From assembly GCF_030285625.1 (NCBI RefSeq), contig NZ_CP127294.1, positions 8,216,001 through 8,280,000 on the forward strand: a DNA stretch of 64,000 nt. Direction: 5' to 3'. Below the pieces are notes generated by a model. The model did no database searches, was not told the origin of the DNA, and saw only the letters and a list, made by a program, of their open reading frames with translations. Origin of the DNA: Amycolatopsis sp. 2-15 (GTDB lineage: Bacteria; Actinomycetota; Actinomycetes; Mycobacteriales; Pseudonocardiaceae). Both the position numbers and the translations under genes were made by a program. Below are positions 16,052-26,100 of this stretch, in pieces (position 1 is the stretch's first letter; each line of letters begins with the position of its first letter).

Positions 16052-17862
16052 CCGCCTGTCCGCGCCCCGCGCACGCGGGCCGTCGCCTCCTCGTCGAGCG
16101 CCAGCGTCCGCGCGTCGAGCACCACGCCGTAGTGCTCGCGGGCGTCGGCGGCCGAGAGGTAGTCGTCGAGCACGTCCTCGCGCACGTCGCGCGCGTCCCG
16201 CTCGAACGGGTCGCCGTAGCCGCCGCCGGAGGGCAGCTTGATCTCCAGCGTGTCACCCGCGGCGCACTTCTCCTGCGTCACCTTCGAGTACAGCAGCTCC
16301 TCACGCTCGGTGCCCGCGTTGCGCACGAACGACCCCGCGACGCCGTCGTGCCCGCCCGCGAGACCCCGCGGCGGGTCGGTGCGGTTGTCCGCCTCCGAGC
16401 CGATGAAGGTGTCGGTGAGCATCTTCCACTTGCGGATGCTGCCGATGCCCCCGCGGTACCGGCCGGGCGCGGGCGGCTCGTCGCGCAGCTCGTAACGCTC
16501 CGCGAGCATCGCGTGGTTGAGCTCGAGCTCCTCGATGGGGTTGTTGCGGGTGTTGGCCATCAGCGCGTCGACGCAGTCGAGGCCGTCCTTGCCGTTGCGC
16601 GCGCCGTAGGAGCCCTCGTTGATCTCGATGTAGACCCAGTACGACTGCCCGTCGGCGGCCAGGCCGGAGTACGCGATCGCGCACAGCGCGGCCGACGAAC
16701 CCGCGACGGCCCGGTCCGGCAGCACGTCGGCCAGCGCCAGGTTGATCGAGTCGAAGATCCGGTTGATCTGCGAGAACCGCGCGAAGCACGACGCCGGGAA
16801 GTCCGGGTTGAACAGCGTGCCCTCCGGCGCGTACGCCTTCGCCGGGCGGAAGCAGCCGTCGTTCTGCGGCACGAACTCCTCGGTGAGCGCCTCGTCGAGC
16901 AGCAGCGTGCGCACGGCGGACGCGACGGTCGGCAGCACCGAACCCTCGAACGGCACGTTGAACGCGGTCGGCACCTGCCCGTGGGAACCGGTGAGGTCGA
17001 CGACGATGTCGCTGCCCTCGACCTTCACCGTCACCGCAACCTTGAGCGGGATGTCGCGGTTCTTGCCGTCGTCGTCCAAAAAGGACAGCGGGGCTTCGTA
17101 GCTGCCGTCGGGGATCTCCTGGATCCGGCGGCGCAGCATGTCCTCGGAGTAGTCCATCCACTTGTCCGCCGCGGACATCACCACGTCGAGGCCGTAGCGC
17201 TCCAGCAGTTCGAGGAACCGCTTCTCCCCCAGCCGCGCGCACGCGATGAGCGCTTCGAGGTCGCCCGCGTTCTGCTCGGGGGTGCGCACGTTGTCGAGGA
17301 TGTGCTGGATGAGGGCTTCGTTGCGCACGCCGCCGTCGTAGATCTTCACCGCGTCCATGAGCTTGCCCTCGGCCCAGACGTCGACCACGTCCATGCACAG
17401 GCCGGGGAAGTTGCCGCCGATGTCGGACACGTGCCCGGTGCAGCCGGCGAAGCCGATGTGCTTGCCGCCGAAGAAGATCGGGATCATGATCCCGTAGTCC
17501 GGCGAGTGCGCCGCGCCGTGGTACGGGTGGTTGTGCAGCACCACGTCACCGGGCCGGTAGGTGCCGGCGAGCTTGCGGTTGATGCCACGGATGTAGGCCG
17601 GGATCGAGCCGCAGTGCATCGGCGTGGAGTCCGATTCGCACAGCTCGCGCCCGTTGGCGTCGAAGATGCCGGCGCCGAGGTCCTCCGATTCGCGGATGAG
17701 GCTGGAATACGCCATCCGGTAGAGGATCTGGGCCATCTCCTTGGCGATGGAGTTGAGCGCGCCGCCGATCACGCGCAGGGTGATCGGGTCGACGTCGACG
17801 GTCGTGAAGTCGCCGGGGGCGACTCCGGCGAGCGAAACGCCGGCGGGGTCGAGAGCGGTCAC
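16048..17862 (-). CDS. hyuB: Hydantoinase B / oxoprolinase family subunit
   Basis: The 604-aa protein has the HyuB family length and landmarks: DPITLRVIGGALNSIAKEM at the N-terminus, SDSTPMHCGSIPAY, HNHPYHGAAHSPDYG with the metal-binding His cluster, and a Gly-rich LPSGGGYGDPFERD end. With HyuA it forms an ATP-dependent hydrolase or carboxylase acting on hydantoins, 5-oxoproline or similar ring amides. It overlaps the hyuA fragment by 4 bp and the amidase gene by 4 bp. As hyuA is truncated, this complex is probably not functional here. Confidence 0.93.
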   Translation of the reverse strand: MTALDPAGVSLAGVAPGDFTTVDVDPITLRVIGGALNSIAKEMAQILYRMAYSSLIRESEDLGAGIFDANGRELCESDSTPMHCGSIPAYIRGINRKLAGTYRPGDVVLHNHPYHGAAHSPDYGIMIPIFFGGKHIGFAGCTGHVSDIGGNFPGLCMDVVDVWAEGKLMDAVKIYDGGVRNEALIQHILDNVRTPEQNAGDLEALIACARLGEKRFLELLERYGLDVVMSAADKWMDYSEDMLRRRIQEIPDGSYEAPLSFLDDDGKNRDIPLKVAVTVKVEGSDIVVDLTGSHGQVPTAFNVPFEGSVLPTVASAVRTLLLDEALTEEFVPQNDGCFRPAKAYAPEGTLFNPDFPASCFARFSQINRIFDSINLALADVLPDRAVAGSSAALCAIAYSGLAADGQSYWVYIEINEGSYGARNGKDGLDCVDALMANTRNNPIEELELNHAMLAERYELRDEPPAPGRYRGGIGSIRKWKMLTDTFIGSEADNRTDPPRGLAGGHDGVAGSFVRNAGTEREELLYSKVTQEKCAAGDTLEIKLPSGGGYGDPFERDARDVREDVLDDYLSAADAREHYGVVLDARTLALDEEATARVRGARTGG

Positions 17863-18399
17863 GGCTGGCCTCCTTCGATGGCTCGGCCGGGCTGGGCCGC
17901 GGCGGTGTCGATGACAAGGTGGCCCACGCGGTCGACGGTGGCGCGCTGACCGGGGCCGATGATGGTCGTGGAGTCGAACTGCTCGACGATCGCGGGACCT
18001 TCGAGCACGTTGCCCGCCTTGAGCAGCGCGCGGTCGTAGACCAAGGTGGGGAACGGTGTGGCCTCACCGGCGCCGGACCAGAACACCGCGTCGGTGGTGG
18101 TCTTCACCGCGGCCGACGGGTCGGTGCCGCCCGCCTCGACGTCGGCCAGCGGCACGTGCCCGACCTTGCCCACGGCGGTCACCCGCACGTTCACCAGGTG
18201 AACGGGTTTGTCGTCGAACCGCTGCAGATATGTTCGTTCGTGAACATCGTGGAACGCCGCGGCCGCGCGAGCCACCCAGCCGGCGTCGATCTCGCCGGAC
18301 GGCGCGGGCACGCGCAGCTCGTAACCCTGGCCGATGTAGCGGCAGTCGAGGCTGCGTTCGATCACCACGTCCTCGGGCGCGAGACCGTCGGCGCCGAGC
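17859..18399 (-). pseudogene. hyuA: hyuA fragment: C-terminal quarter of hydantoinase A
   Basis: The frame encodes only the last 170-180 residues of a HyuA/oxoprolinase subunit that normally has about 690. RSLDCRYIGQGYELRVP and the GPAIVEQFDSTTIIGPG end are recognisable. HyuA-like sequence can be read back to about 18370-18399 and then stops abruptly at a junction with an MmgE/PrpD gene on the other strand. The ATPase N-terminus and the promoter of the operon are gone. A GTG at 18368 could allow translation, but the product would lack its catalytic domain. Confidence 0.85.
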
Positions 18400-19380
18400 G
18401 CCCGCGTCGGGCTGGCGGCACACGGCGGTTTCCACGACGCGGGCTTCCACCCGACCGGTGTGGCCGGCGCGTTCGGCTCCGCCGTGGCGGCAGCGAAGCT
18501 CGGCGGTCTCGACGCCGCCGGGATCGCGGGCGCGCAGGAGATCGTGGGCTCGATGGCGTCGGGAATCCTGGAGTTCCTGGAGGACGGCGCGTGGACGAAA
18601 CGCCTGCACCCGGGCTGGGCCGCGGCGTCGGGCCTGACCGCGGCGGCGTTCGCCCGCGCGGGCTGGCCGGGCCCGGGCCGGGTGTACGAGGGCCGATACG
18701 GTCTCTATGCCACACACCTGGGCGGTCGCTCCTGGGACCCCGACGCGCTGACCGCCGACCTCGGCTCCCGCTGGGAACTGCTCACGACGGGCGTGAAGCC
18801 CTACCCGAGCTGCCACTTCAGCCACGGCTTCGCCGACGCGTTGCTCGCCCTGCGCGCAGACGAGGGCTTCACGGCCGACGATGTCGAGCACATCCGCTGC
18901 CTCATCCACCCCACCGCCGCGGCGGCCGTCTTCGAGCCCGCCGAGCGCAAACGCCGCCCACGCGACCTGTACGACGCGAAGTTCAGCGTGCCCTACATCG
19001 CGGGCGCCTGCCTGACCCGTGGCCGGCTCACGTTGGCGGAGTTCACGCCGGCCTCGCTCGACGATCCGGCCATCCACACGGTCGCCGACCGGGTGGATTT
19101 CGCGGACGACCCGGAATCGCGGTTTCCGGAGGCGTATTCGGCCGCGGTGGAGGTCACGCTGCGGGACGGGCGCCGGTTGTTCCGGCGGGAACAGGTGAAC
19201 CGCGGCCATGCCGAACGGCCACTGTCCGTTGAGGACATTTCAGCCAAGTACGCGGCGAACATGGCCCTCGTCGTGGACGACGCCACTGCGAAGCGGGTTC
19301 GCTCCGCAGTTTTGGCTCTGGGCACCGACGACACGACCCCGGCACGGGAGTTCGGGGAGGCTTGCTCGCGCGCGGAGTGA
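18400..19380 (+). pseudogene. MmgE/PrpD family protein, 5' end deleted
   Basis: PrpD-like sequence begins without a start codon at about 18400 (ARVGLAAHGGFHDAGFHPTG in the open frame) and runs to a normal stop at 19380. About 326 residues remain of the usual 450 or so. MmgE/PrpD proteins are cytosolic dehydratases or isomerases of tricarboxylic-type acids, e.g. 2-methylcitrate dehydratase. The missing N-terminus abuts the missing N-terminus of hyuA on the other strand, so one deletion appears to have removed both. A GTG at 18460 is a possible but poor start. Confidence 0.82.
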
Positions 19381-19431
19381 GGGCGGCCGGCCTTCCTCGA
19401 TAGGCTCCTCCTTCGACCCGTGGAGGACTTC

Positions 19432-20556
19432 GTGAATCAGCCCGCGCCGGTGTACCTGGACTACAACGCGACGACGCCCGTCGACCCGCGGGTAGTGGAG
19501 GCGGCGCTGCCGTTCTGGGCCGAGTGGTTCGGCAATCCCTCCAGCGACCACGCGTACGCAGCCGTGCCGCGGCGGGCGCTGGGGGAGGCGCGTGAGCAGG
19601 TGGCAGAGTTCGTCGGGGCGCGGTCGGACGAGGTGGTGTTCACCGCGTCGGGGTCGGAGGCGAACCTGCTGGCGCTGCGCGGCGCGGTGGCCGGCTCGGA
19701 CGCGCACCTGGTCGTCCAGGCGACCGAGCACCCGTCCGTGTTGGAGACGGCGCGAGCGCTGGCGCGGCTGCACGGCACCCGCGTGACGGTGCTGCCGGTC
19801 GACCACAATGGACTCGTCGAGGAGGCTTCCCTCGAAGCCGCCGTGCGCACTCCCGCGGCGAAAACCGTGGTGTCGGTCATGGCGGCCAACAACGAAACCG
19901 GTGCTCTGCAACCGATCCCCGAGCTCGCGGCGATCGCGCACGAGCACGGCGCCCTCGTGCACTGCGACGCGGCGCAGGCGTGCGCGAAGATCCCGGTCGA
20001 CGTGTCGCGGCTGGGAGTGGACCTGCTCACGATCGTCGGGCACAAGATGTACGCGCCGCGTGGGGCAGCGGCACTGTACGTGCGCCGCGGCATCGAGCTG
20101 GAACCGGTCGTCTACGGCGGCGGTCAGGAGCGTGGCCTGCGAGCCGGCACCGAGAACGTCGCCCTCGCGGTCGCGCTCGGCACCGCTGCGCGGCTGGCGG
20201 CCGACGTCGCGGCGGAAGGTGCCCGCGTCACCGGCCTGCGGGATTCGCTGCACGATCGGCTGGCGGCCGCACTGCCCGGTCGCGTGCAGGTGAACGGCCC
20301 CGTGCGGCGGCTGCCGAACACGCTCAACGTGAGCATCGACGGCGTCCGAGGTCACGAACTGCTGGCCGCCTGCCCGCAGCTCGCGGCATCGACCGGGTCG
20401 GCCTGCCACAGCGGGGTCCACTCCCCTTCGCCCGTGCTCGCCGCGATGGGCGTCGCGCCGGAGCGAGCGCTCTCGGCGATCCGGCTTTCCCTGGGCCGCT
20501 TCAGTGGCTCGGGTGACGTCGACGTTGCCGTGAAGGCGCTCGTCCGCGCCGCGTGA
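19432..20556 (+). CDS. Cysteine desulfurase (NifS/IscS-like, class V aminotransferase)
   Basis: The 374-aa protein (GTG at 19432 behind GGAGGA; a GTG at 19420 is the alternative) is a PLP enzyme that takes sulfur from cysteine to a persulfide. The N-terminus has YLDYNATTPVD, PLP contacts include HCDAAQ, the Schiff-base Lys is Lys205 in GHKMYAPRG, and the persulfide-forming Cys is Cys325 in STGSACHSG. No Fe-S scaffold or thiolase gene is adjacent, so it may serve tRNA thiolation, Fe-S assembly or another sulfur use. Confidence 0.93.
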   Translation: MNQPAPVYLDYNATTPVDPRVVEAALPFWAEWFGNPSSDHAYAAVPRRALGEAREQVAEFVGARSDEVVFTASGSEANLLALRGAVAGSDAHLVVQATEHPSVLETARALARLHGTRVTVLPVDHNGLVEEASLEAAVRTPAAKTVVSVMAANNETGALQPIPELAAIAHEHGALVHCDAAQACAKIPVDVSRLGVDLLTIVGHKMYAPRGAAALYVRRGIELEPVVYGGGQERGLRAGTENVALAVALGTAARLAADVAAEGARVTGLRDSLHDRLAAALPGRVQVNGPVRRLPNTLNVSIDGVRGHELLAACPQLAASTGSACHSGVHSPSPVLAAMGVAPERALSAIRLSLGRFSGSGDVDVAVKALVRAA

Positions 20557-20656
20557 TCGCGCAAGCCTCCTACACCGTGAGAGGCTGCCTCCGAGATAGT
20601 GTTGACTGATACTGTTTCACCAGACACCAACCTGGGCGTGAACCGGAGGCACGGCC

Positions 20657-21322
20657 ATGGACGTCTACCAGGCAGTCACGAGCCGACGGGCGGTGCGCGG
20701 GTTCACGGACGAGCCGGTGGCACCGGAGGTGCTTCGGCGGGTGCTGGCGGCGGCCGCTGCGGCGCCGTCCGGGTCGAACCTGCAGCCGTGGCATGTGTTC
20801 GTGGTGACGGGGGCGCCGCTGGCGGAGCTGAAGAAGCGCGCGGGCGAGCGGATCGCGACCGGGGACCCGTGGGACGAGGCTCAGTACGAGCAGTACCCGG
20901 CCACGCTGAAGCCGCCGTATGCCGAGCGCCGTGCCGCCTTCGGCAAGCAGCGCTACGGCGCGCTCGGCATCTCCCGCGAGGACGTCGAGGCGAGCCAGCG
21001 CGCCGCGGCCGCGAACTGGGACTGCTTCGGCGCCCCGGCCGCCTTGTTCTGTTACCTCGACCCCACCATGGGCCGGCCCCAGTGGTCCGACGCCGGGATG
21101 CTCCTGCAGACCGTCATGCTGCTGCTGCGCGCCGAAGGCCTGCACAGCTGCCCGCAGATGGCGTGGGCGAAGTTCCACAAGACCGTCGCCGAGATCGTCT
21201 CGCCGCCGGCGGACCTCATCCTGTTCTGCGGCATGTCCCTCGGCCACGAAGACATCACCGTCGACCTCGGCCGCACGGGGCGGGCGCCACTGGAGGAGAC
21301 GGTGACGTTCGTCGGGGGCTAG
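20657..21322 (+). CDS. Nitroreductase family protein
   Basis: The 221-aa FMN enzyme has the family N-terminus VYQAVTSRRAVRGFTDEPV and the FMN-binding AAAAPSGSNLQPWHVFVV, plus AGMLLQTVMLLLRAEGLHSCPQMAW near the middle. It reduces nitro compounds, quinones or similar acceptors with NAD(P)H. The start at 20657 follows CCGGAGGCACGGCC. It is transcribed alone after the desulfurase gene, with a likely own promoter around 20600 (TTGACT at 20602 onward). Confidence 0.92.
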   Translation: MDVYQAVTSRRAVRGFTDEPVAPEVLRRVLAAAAAAPSGSNLQPWHVFVVTGAPLAELKKRAGERIATGDPWDEAQYEQYPATLKPPYAERRAAFGKQRYGALGISREDVEASQRAAAANWDCFGAPAALFCYLDPTMGRPQWSDAGMLLQTVMLLLRAEGLHSCPQMAWAKFHKTVAEIVSPPADLILFCGMSLGHEDITVDLGRTGRAPLEETVTFVGG

Positions 21323-21517
21323 CGGAAGGTGGCGCGGTGCCGTCCCGGCTCGTTGCGTGCGGCCGACAATCGCCCGTTCGCAGTATCGAGCCGCGGCCGA
21401 ACGTCCGGCGACCGGCCGGTTGTGCACGCGAGGTCCACCGGATGTCTTCCTTTTCGCTGCAGGGGTTTGGTACTTCTTTTCGCGGCCGGTGTGGTCCCGG
21501 CCGAAAAGGAACGGATG

Positions 21518-21856
21518 ATGCGGTTCATTCCTCGTCGTGCCCTGGCGGTGGCCGTGCTGGTGCTGGGAGCCGCCGGGCTGGGTGTGGTGCCGGCGCAGGC
21601 GGCTGCGCAGAGCGGCAGCGGGACACTGTCCGACCCGTGGGTGCCCACCCGGCCGGCGCACATCACGTGCGCGACCGCCACGCTGTTCGGCAACTACACC
21701 TCGGGCCAGGGGCACTCGGACCCGATCGACACTCTGGTGCAGGGCAACTACATCGGCGTCCGCTACATCACCGCCGACCACTACTCGGCCGACGTCTTCT
21801 GGCACGGCGAGAGCAAGTGGGGATTCCTGCTGCGCAGCTGCTTCAGCCTCGACTGA
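21518..21856 (+). CDS. Small secreted protein
   Basis: The 112-aa product starts at the ATG at 21518 (or the adjacent ATG at 21515) behind AAAGGA. It has a signal peptide (MRFIPRRALAVAVLVLGAAG, cut near AQAAAQ). The mature 80 residues hold two Cys and an SH3b-like pattern (ATLFGNYTSGQG, then GNYIGVRYIT, ending WGFLLRSCFSLD). It resembles the next gene in size and layout, so the two may be diverged duplicates. The function is unknown; export to the cell surface or medium is expected. Confidence 0.75.
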   Translation: MRFIPRRALAVAVLVLGAAGLGVVPAQAAAQSGSGTLSDPWVPTRPAHITCATATLFGNYTSGQGHSDPIDTLVQGNYIGVRYITADHYSADVFWHGESKWGFLLRSCFSLD

Positions 21857-21888
21857 ACCGTCGTCGGCGAACCCGGAACAGGAGAACC

Positions 21889-22167
21889 ATGACCATTCCC
21901 CGCCCCGTCCAGGTCCTGGCCGCCACCGCGCTCGTCGCGGCGGCCGCGGTCGGCCTCGCCCCGGCCGCGTCGGCCGGCACGGTGTACGAGATCTGCGCGA
22001 CCGATCTCTACGTCCGCAACGAACCCGCCGGAGTCATCATCGGCACCCTCTACAGCGGCGACCACTTCGAGCTCTCGCGCTACTCCCCCAGCGGCGGCTG
22101 GGCCGAAGGCTACGCGATGGGCCACGTCAACAAGCGCGGCTGGGTGCAGGCCGGCTGGTTCTGCTGA
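21889..22167 (+). CDS. Small secreted SH3-like protein
   Basis: The 92-aa product starts at the ATG at 21889 behind AGGAGA, 32 bp after the previous gene, so they are probably co-transcribed. A signal peptide ends near AASAG. The mature 63 residues read as a bacterial SH3 domain: LYVRNEPAGVIIGTLYSGDHF, then WAEGYAMGHVNKRGWVQAGWFC. It has two Cys, one at each end of the domain. Such proteins bind cell wall or act as small extracellular factors in actinomycetes; no partner is evident here. Confidence 0.8.
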   Translation: MTIPRPVQVLAATALVAAAAVGLAPAASAGTVYEICATDLYVRNEPAGVIIGTLYSGDHFELSRYSPSGGWAEGYAMGHVNKRGWVQAGWFC

Positions 22168-22288
22168 CCCTTGGCGCACCTGCGTTCCTTCCCGCGGATC
22201 GCTGCCCGGTGGCGCTCCGCGGGAAGTGCGGGGTCTCGCGACGCGTGACATGCCGATCTTGCTTGACGTGCGTGACTACGGTGGTGGT

Positions 22289-22994
22289 GTGATCGACGAC
22301 CAAGAAGTCAACGGCCACGGCGAGTCCACCATCACCGTCGTCCTCCCCCGTTCCACCCGCACTCGCGCAGCTCTCCCGCAAACTTCGCTCCGCACGACCC
22401 GGCACGGGCCCGAGCCTTCGCCGAGTCCTTCCCCACCATCGAGGCCGTCCTCGAAGAGCTTCCCCACACCGACGCCGTCTCCGCGTCTCCGCACACACGA
22501 GCCGACCTGGACCTCGTCGCTGTCGGTTGCTGGGGCGGCATCATCGCCACCTCCGACTTCGCCCTCGCGGACGACGGCCTCGAATGCACGCTGTTGAACG
22601 TGACCAGCGCCCTGGCCGAACGCTACCCCGAGGCCAGGATCATCGGGGCGGCAAACATCGACCGCGGCGAAAACCACGACGAGACCGCCATCCACCTGCC
22701 CTGTGGACTGACGCTGCACACGAAGGCTGGTCCGCCGCCGATCAGTTCTCCATCGACGGTGACCCGCACGCCATCGTGCGCGCACTCGGCATAAGTGCTG
22801 ACGTCCTCGCTTCGGCCTACATCGACCTCGACGAGGAGCCTTCGACCGTTCCCTGGGAGCAGTTCGGCCGCCAGCTGCTGGATCCGTACGACCCGTGGGG
22901 CTTCGCAGAACTCCAGATGTCCCCTTTCCGGGTGCGCCACACCGAAGAAGCCACGCTCCACATGGAAGACATCTGGCTGGCCGGCGCCGAGTAG
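22289..22994 (+). pseudogene. DUF6333-like protein broken by two frameshifts
   Basis: Coherent protein sequence runs across three frames. It opens at the GTG at 22289 (VIDDQEVNGHGESTITVVLP), shifts at the C-run 22345-22349 into PPFHPHSRSSPANFAPHD, and continues through VAVGCWGGIIATSDFALADD to LPCGLTLHTK. It shifts again near 22725 into GWSAADQFSIDGDPH and ends at IWLAGAE. Each break is cured by a single base. The whole would be about 233 residues and resembles a family of unknown function common in Streptomyces and Amycolatopsis. It is decayed or misread. Confidence 0.7.
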
Positions 22995-23118
22995 TCCCGA
23001 CATCAACTTGCGTCGAGCCAAATCTCACAGCACTGTCGCAAAGGACATCCGTACGAACGGCGCGTGAGATCACGACATCAGCCGCGAGGCCCGACAGCTC
23101 GAGCGGGAACACCCGGCC

Positions 23119-26100
23119 TCACCTGAAGTCCCGCGATTTCGCGGCCAGTCCCTTCAAGTCCAGGGCCGCCATCCGGTCCGCCACCACCGAGACCGTGCCC
23201 TGGCCCACCTGGGCGATGCCGCGTACCAGGATCACCGAGTGGTTCTGCAGCAGGCGCCGGTTGCGGCGCCACACGCCGACGGACACGATGACGTTGGTCA
23301 TGCCCGTTTCGTCTTCCAGGTTGAGGAACGTGATGCCGCCGGCGGTGGCGGGGCGTTGTTTGTGGGTGACGGCGCCGCCGACGCGGATGCGGGTGCCGTC
23401 GGGGACCGACAGGAGCGAAGCGGCCGGGAGGGCGCCCAGGGCGTCGAGGTGGGTGCGCAGGAACGAGACGGGGTGGCGGTCCGGCGTGATGCCCGTGGCC
23501 CACAGGTCGGCGGTGGCCAGCTCGAACGCCGTCATGCCGGGCAGCGGGGGCGCGTGGTGGCCGAGCGACAGGCCGGGCAGGTGGTCGGGCCGCGTGGCGG
23601 AGGCGGGGCCGGCGGCCCACAACGCCGAGCGACGGTCGCCGAAAACGCCTGCCGTGGCCAGGGATTCGACGACCGGGCGGGCCAGCTGGACTCGTTCGGT
23701 CAGGTCGCCGATCGACGCGAACGGCCCGCCGGCATCGCGTTCGGCGACGATGCGATCGGCGACGTCCTGGCCCACCGAGCGGACATCGGCGAGTCCCAGC
23801 CGGATCGCGACGCCGCCGGTACCGTCCGAACAGGACTCCAGCGTCGCGTGCGGCAGGGAGAGGTTGAGGTCCGGCGAGCGCGTGATGACGCCGTGGTGGC
23901 GCGCGTCGGCGACCAGGGACTGCGGGCTGTAGAAGCCCATGGGTTGCGCGCGCAGCAGGCCGGCGCAGAACGCGGCCGGGTAGTAACGCTTGAACCACGC
24001 TGACGCGTACACGAGCAGCGCGAACGACATCGAGTGCGCCTCGGGGAAACCGTAGCCGGAGAAGGCGTGGATTTGCTCGAAGATCCGGGCCGCCAGATCC
24101 GGCGGCAGGCCGTTGGCCGCGGCGCCTTCGAAGAACCGGCCCGCCAGCCGCCGCATCTTCTCGCTGGAGCGCTTGGCGCCCATGGCCCGGCGCAGCTGGT
24201 CGGCCTCCGCCGCGGTGAACGACGCGACGTCGCGCGCCATCTGCATCACCTGTTCCTGGAACAGGGGCACGCCGAGGGTTCGCTCCAACGCGGGCGCCAG
24301 CAACGGATGCGCGTGCGACCACTCCTCCTCGCCGCGGCGGCGCCGGATGTAGGGGTGCACCGAACCGCCCTGGATCGGCCCCGGCCGGATGAGCGCGACC
24401 TCCACCACGAGGTCGTAGAACTTCCGCGGCCGCAGGCGGGGCAGCGTGCCGAGCTGCGCGCGGGACTCCACTTGGAACACCCCGACCGCGTCGGCCTCGC
24501 ACAGCATGTCGTACACGGCCGGGTCGGCGAGGTCGAGGTCGTGCAGTCCGATGTGGACGTCGTGGTGCTCGGCGACGAGGTCGATCATGTAGTGCAGCGC
24601 CGACAACATGCCCAGGCCCAGCAGGTCGAACTTCGTGAGCCCGATCGCGGCGCAGTCGTCCTTGTCCCACTGCAGCACGCTGCGGTCGGCCGCCGTCGCC
24701 CACTCCACCGGGACGATCTCCGACACCGGCGTCTTCGCGATCACCATGCCACCCGAGTGCACACCCAGGTGCCGTGGCGTGTCCTCCAGCCAGGCGGCGC
24801 ACTCCAGCACGTCGTCGGGGATCTCGTGCCCCTGCTCCCCAGGCGTCGAACCGCTGGCGACCGACGACCAGCGGTCCACCCGCTTGCCGAACGCGTCCTG
24901 CTGGCCGGTGGAGTAGCCGAGCGCCTTGGCGGCGTCGCGGATGGCGGAACGCGAACGATAAGTGATGACATTCGCAACCTGTGCTGCGTGAAAACGACCA
25001 TGTTTCGCGTAGACGTACTGGATCACCTCCTCGCGCCGGTCGGACTCGATGTCGACGTCGATGTCCGGCGGGCCGTCGCGTTCGGGGGCGAGAAAACGTT
25101 CGAACAACAACCCCCACTTCACGGGGTCGGCGTGACTGATTTGCAACGCGAAGCACACTGCAGAGTTCGCGGCCGAACCCCGGCCCTGCGCGAGGATGTT
25201 CGTTTCCCGGCAGAATCTGACAATGTCCCACACCACGAGGAAGTAGCCGGGGAACCCGAGCTGCCGGATCACCGTGAGCTCGTGGTCGAGCTGGGCGTAG
25301 GCCTTCGGGTTGTCCGCGCGGCCGCCGTAGCGCGCCGCGGCGCCCTCGAACGTCAGGTGGCGCAGGTAGTCGTCCTCGTCGGCGAACCCCGCGGGCACGG
25401 CGAACGGCGGCAGTTTCGGGGCCACCAAAGCGAGATCGAACGCGCACTCCACCCCGAGCAGCGCGGCCCGCTGCACCGCGCCCGGGTACCGCGCGAAGCG
25501 ACCGGCCTGTTCCGCGCCGCTGCGCAGGAACGCCGTGCCGTCGGCGGGCAGCCAGCCCTCCAGCTCGTCGACGGACCGCCGCGCCCGGATCGCCGCGACG
25601 GCCGCGGCGTGGCGGGCCTGCTCGGGCCGCGCGTAGTGGACGTTGTTCGACGCCACCGTCGGCAGCCGCAGCTCCCGCGCCAGCTCGTCCAGCCGGTCGT
25701 TGTGCACGGCGTCGAACGGCAGGCCCTCTTCCAGCAGCTCGACGGCCACGTTCTCGCGGCCGAACCGCCCGGCCAGCGTCCGCAGCGCCACGGCCGCGCC
25801 CGCGTCATCACCCCGCGCGAGCGCGCTGCGGACCGCGCCCTTGCGGCAGCCGCTGAGCACGAGGACGTGGCCGCGCAGCTCGTCGGCCACGTCGTCGAGC
25901 GCGAGCACCGGACGGCCCTTCTCCCCCGCCAGCTGCCCGCGCGAGATCACCGAGCACAGGCGCCGGTACCCCTCGAGATCGCGGGCGATGACCTGCAGGT
26001 GCGTGCCGACGGGGTCGGCCACCCCGCCCTGCGGCGCCGGCAGGCCGAGCGACAGCTCCGCGCCGTAGCCCGTGCGCACCCCGATCTCGCGCGCGGCCTC

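Noticed and set aside
21323..21517. Riboswitch (c-di-AMP type) before the small secreted protein
   Set aside because: I could not find the conserved helices, so the gap is left as an unassigned leader region.
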